From Opitutaceae bacterium (GTDB taxonomy: Bacteria > Verrucomicrobiota > Verrucomicrobiia > Opitutales > Opitutaceae), in the NCBI GenBank assembly GCA_023265535.1, contig JAHFTI010000312.1, positions 1 to 5,721 on the forward strand: a stretch of 5,721 nucleotides of DNA, written 5' to 3'. The notes beneath the pieces were generated by a model, which saw only the letters and a program-made list of their open reading frames with translations, was not told the origin of the DNA and made no database searches. The position numbers were made by a program, and so were the translations under genes. The stretch's first letter is position 1, and each line of letters begins with the position of its first letter. This document shows positions 5,143 through 5,721 of this stretch, one piece after another.

Positions 5143-5391
5143 TCAGGAATCGCCGCAGGCGCAGTGGCAGTCGGGTCCGCCGACACCGCCGCAGCAGGTT
5201 TCGTTGCGGGGGGCCGGGGCGGGGGCGGAGTGCGTGATGATGCCCACGCTGCCTGCGATCACCCTCTGGACGGGCTGGCCGGTCTCGGGATGGGTGGAGA
5301 GCGGGGCGTCGTACATGGATTGTTTCACCTCAAAGCGGCTGGGCTTCTGGCCCTCCTTTTGCGGAATGGTCTCGTAGATGTAGGTCGGCAT
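5143..5391 (-). CDS. FmdB-family putative regulatory protein with altered zinc ribbon and Cys-rich tail
   Basis: This 82-aa protein follows the FmdB pattern: the start MPTYIYE, a phenylalanine-containing strand RFEVKQSMYDAPL (19-31), then HPETGQPVQRVI (34-45), which aligns with the usual CPxCGGxVxRxI. Both cysteines of that second knuckle are replaced (H34 and T37), and the first CxxC is absent altogether (residues 7-18 read ETIPQKEGQKPS). The standard four-Cys zinc site therefore cannot form. Instead, a short tail (65-82) carries five Cys and one His: CC at 66-67 and CHCAC at 75-79. FmdB proteins were named from a putative regulator near formamidase genes, and their function is largely unknown. 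A possible promoter is at 5412-5440. There is no Shine-Dalgarno; the leader is CCAACACCAACACC. The start at 5391 is chosen because MPxYxY is the family start. It is convergent with mazG and divergent from the following membrane gene. Confidence 0.85.
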   Translation of the reverse strand: MPTYIYETIPQKEGQKPSRFEVKQSMYDAPLSTHPETGQPVQRVIAGSVGIITHSAPAPAPRNETCCGGVGGPDCHCACGDS

Positions 5392-5411
5392 GGTGTTGGT
5401 GTTGGAGGGGA

Positions 5412-5440
5412 AACCTACACGGAAGCGGTGCCCACGGCAA
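5412..5440 (-). promoter_or_regulatory. Candidate sigma-70-type promoter for the FmdB-family gene
   Basis: Reading the minus strand, TTGCCG (complement of 5435-5440) and TAGGTT (complement of 5412-5417) are separated by exactly 17 bases. They match the TTGACA and TATAAT consensus at 4/6 and 3/6 positions. Transcription would begin roughly 14 bases before the ATG at 5391, leaving a very short leader. The spacing is good but the -10 is weak. Confidence 0.35.
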
Positions 5441-5504
5441 CCGAAGGCGGCGGATTCCCTCTTTGTGAGTGCGCACCAGTAAAAAAGGCGCATTTTCACC
5501 CGCG

Positions 5505-5721
5505 ATGAAAAGCGCCAAGGCCCTGCGTTCCTATTACGTCCTGCCCTGCTGCCTGCTCATGCTGAACCTCTGCGTGGAGCTGGTCAGCTACAAGGCGCGC
5601 GGGCTGGGCGACCCCCTGGTGCAGGTGATCGCCATCATGGCGATGGTGCTGTTTGGCGGCTCGATGGTCGCCTTCGTGGTGAGTCCCGCCATAGAGACCT
5701 TCGTGGGCTGGGTGCAGCGCA
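5505..5721 (+). CDS. Putative membrane protein, N-terminal part only
   Basis: The frame is open from the ATG at 5505 to the window edge, giving 72 residues that I do not recognise. It starts with a short basic stretch (MKSAKALR). Two strongly hydrophobic segments follow: about 11-28 (YVLPCCLLMLNLCVELVS) and about 38-60 (LVQVIAIMAMVLFGGSMVAFVVS). They are joined by a polar loop with KARGLGD. This looks like an inner-membrane protein with at least two helices; the positive N-terminus suggests it stays in the cytoplasm. Third positions are mostly G/C, supporting real coding. The gene is divergent from the FmdB-family gene with a 113-base gap that contains an A run (5481-5486) but no clear promoter or Shine-Dalgarno. 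The total length and family cannot be judged from this fragment. Confidence 0.75.
   Translation, partial: MKSAKALRSYYVLPCCLLMLNLCVELVSYKARGLGDPLVQVIAIMAMVLFGGSMVAFVVSPAIETFVGWVQR

Noticed and set aside
5468..5496. Weak stem AGTGCGC/GCGCATT before the membrane gene
   Set aside because: Seven pairs with one G-T wobble and a long loop; likely chance.

Overview
This is a GC-rich bacterial chromosomal window with strongly G/C-biased third codon positions, compact genes on both strands and no mobile element, CRISPR array, rRNA or tRNA that I can see. Gene content is housekeeping and stress-related. The lineage cannot be proved from one window. The mix of a basic low-complexity tail on PPK, an FmdB-type protein whose ribbon cysteines are replaced, and almost no Shine-Dalgarno sequences suggests the Verrucomicrobiota/Planctomycetota side of the tree, possibly Opitutaceae. 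That is an impression, not a measurement.

Layout: (1) 1-515, minus strand, the first 171 residues of lipB (octanoyltransferase), cut by the window edge just before its catalytic cysteine. (2) 516-766, a divergent intergenic region with two perfect 12-bp palindromes. (3) 767-3406, plus strand, ppk (polyphosphate kinase 1, 879 aa) with a basic, disordered-looking N-terminal extension of about 188 residues. (4) 3407-3861, the 3' flank of ppk, then a minus-strand small gene (68 aa, unknown function) with its own intrinsic terminator and a strong hairpin just upstream of its start. (5) 3862-4260, minus strand, an Hsp20/alpha-crystallin small heat-shock protein. (6) 4261-4767, 507 bases without a gene, holding the hsp20 leader (direct repeats, a hairpin) and the mazG leader (competing hairpins). 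(7) 4768-5139, plus strand, a 123-aa MazG-like nucleotide pyrophosphohydrolase whose start codon lies inside a 12-bp stem. (8) 5143-5391, minus strand, an 82-aa FmdB-type protein, convergent with mazG and only 3 bases from it. (9) 5505 to the end, plus strand, the start of an unrecognised membrane protein.

The genes do not form one operon: strand changes at almost every gene. hsp20 and the 68-aa gene are the only plausible co-transcribed pair, and the terminator at 3497-3525 would end both. PolyP synthesis, a holdase chaperone and nucleotide-pool clean-up are all stress functions, so the neighbourhood may be a loose stress cluster; this is inference. The most notable non-coding signals are the hairpin that includes the mazG start codon with alternative hairpins just upstream, the 9-bp dyad before the small gene, and the direct repeats abutting the hsp20 start. 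I found no clear evidence of a wholly new defence or mobile system.
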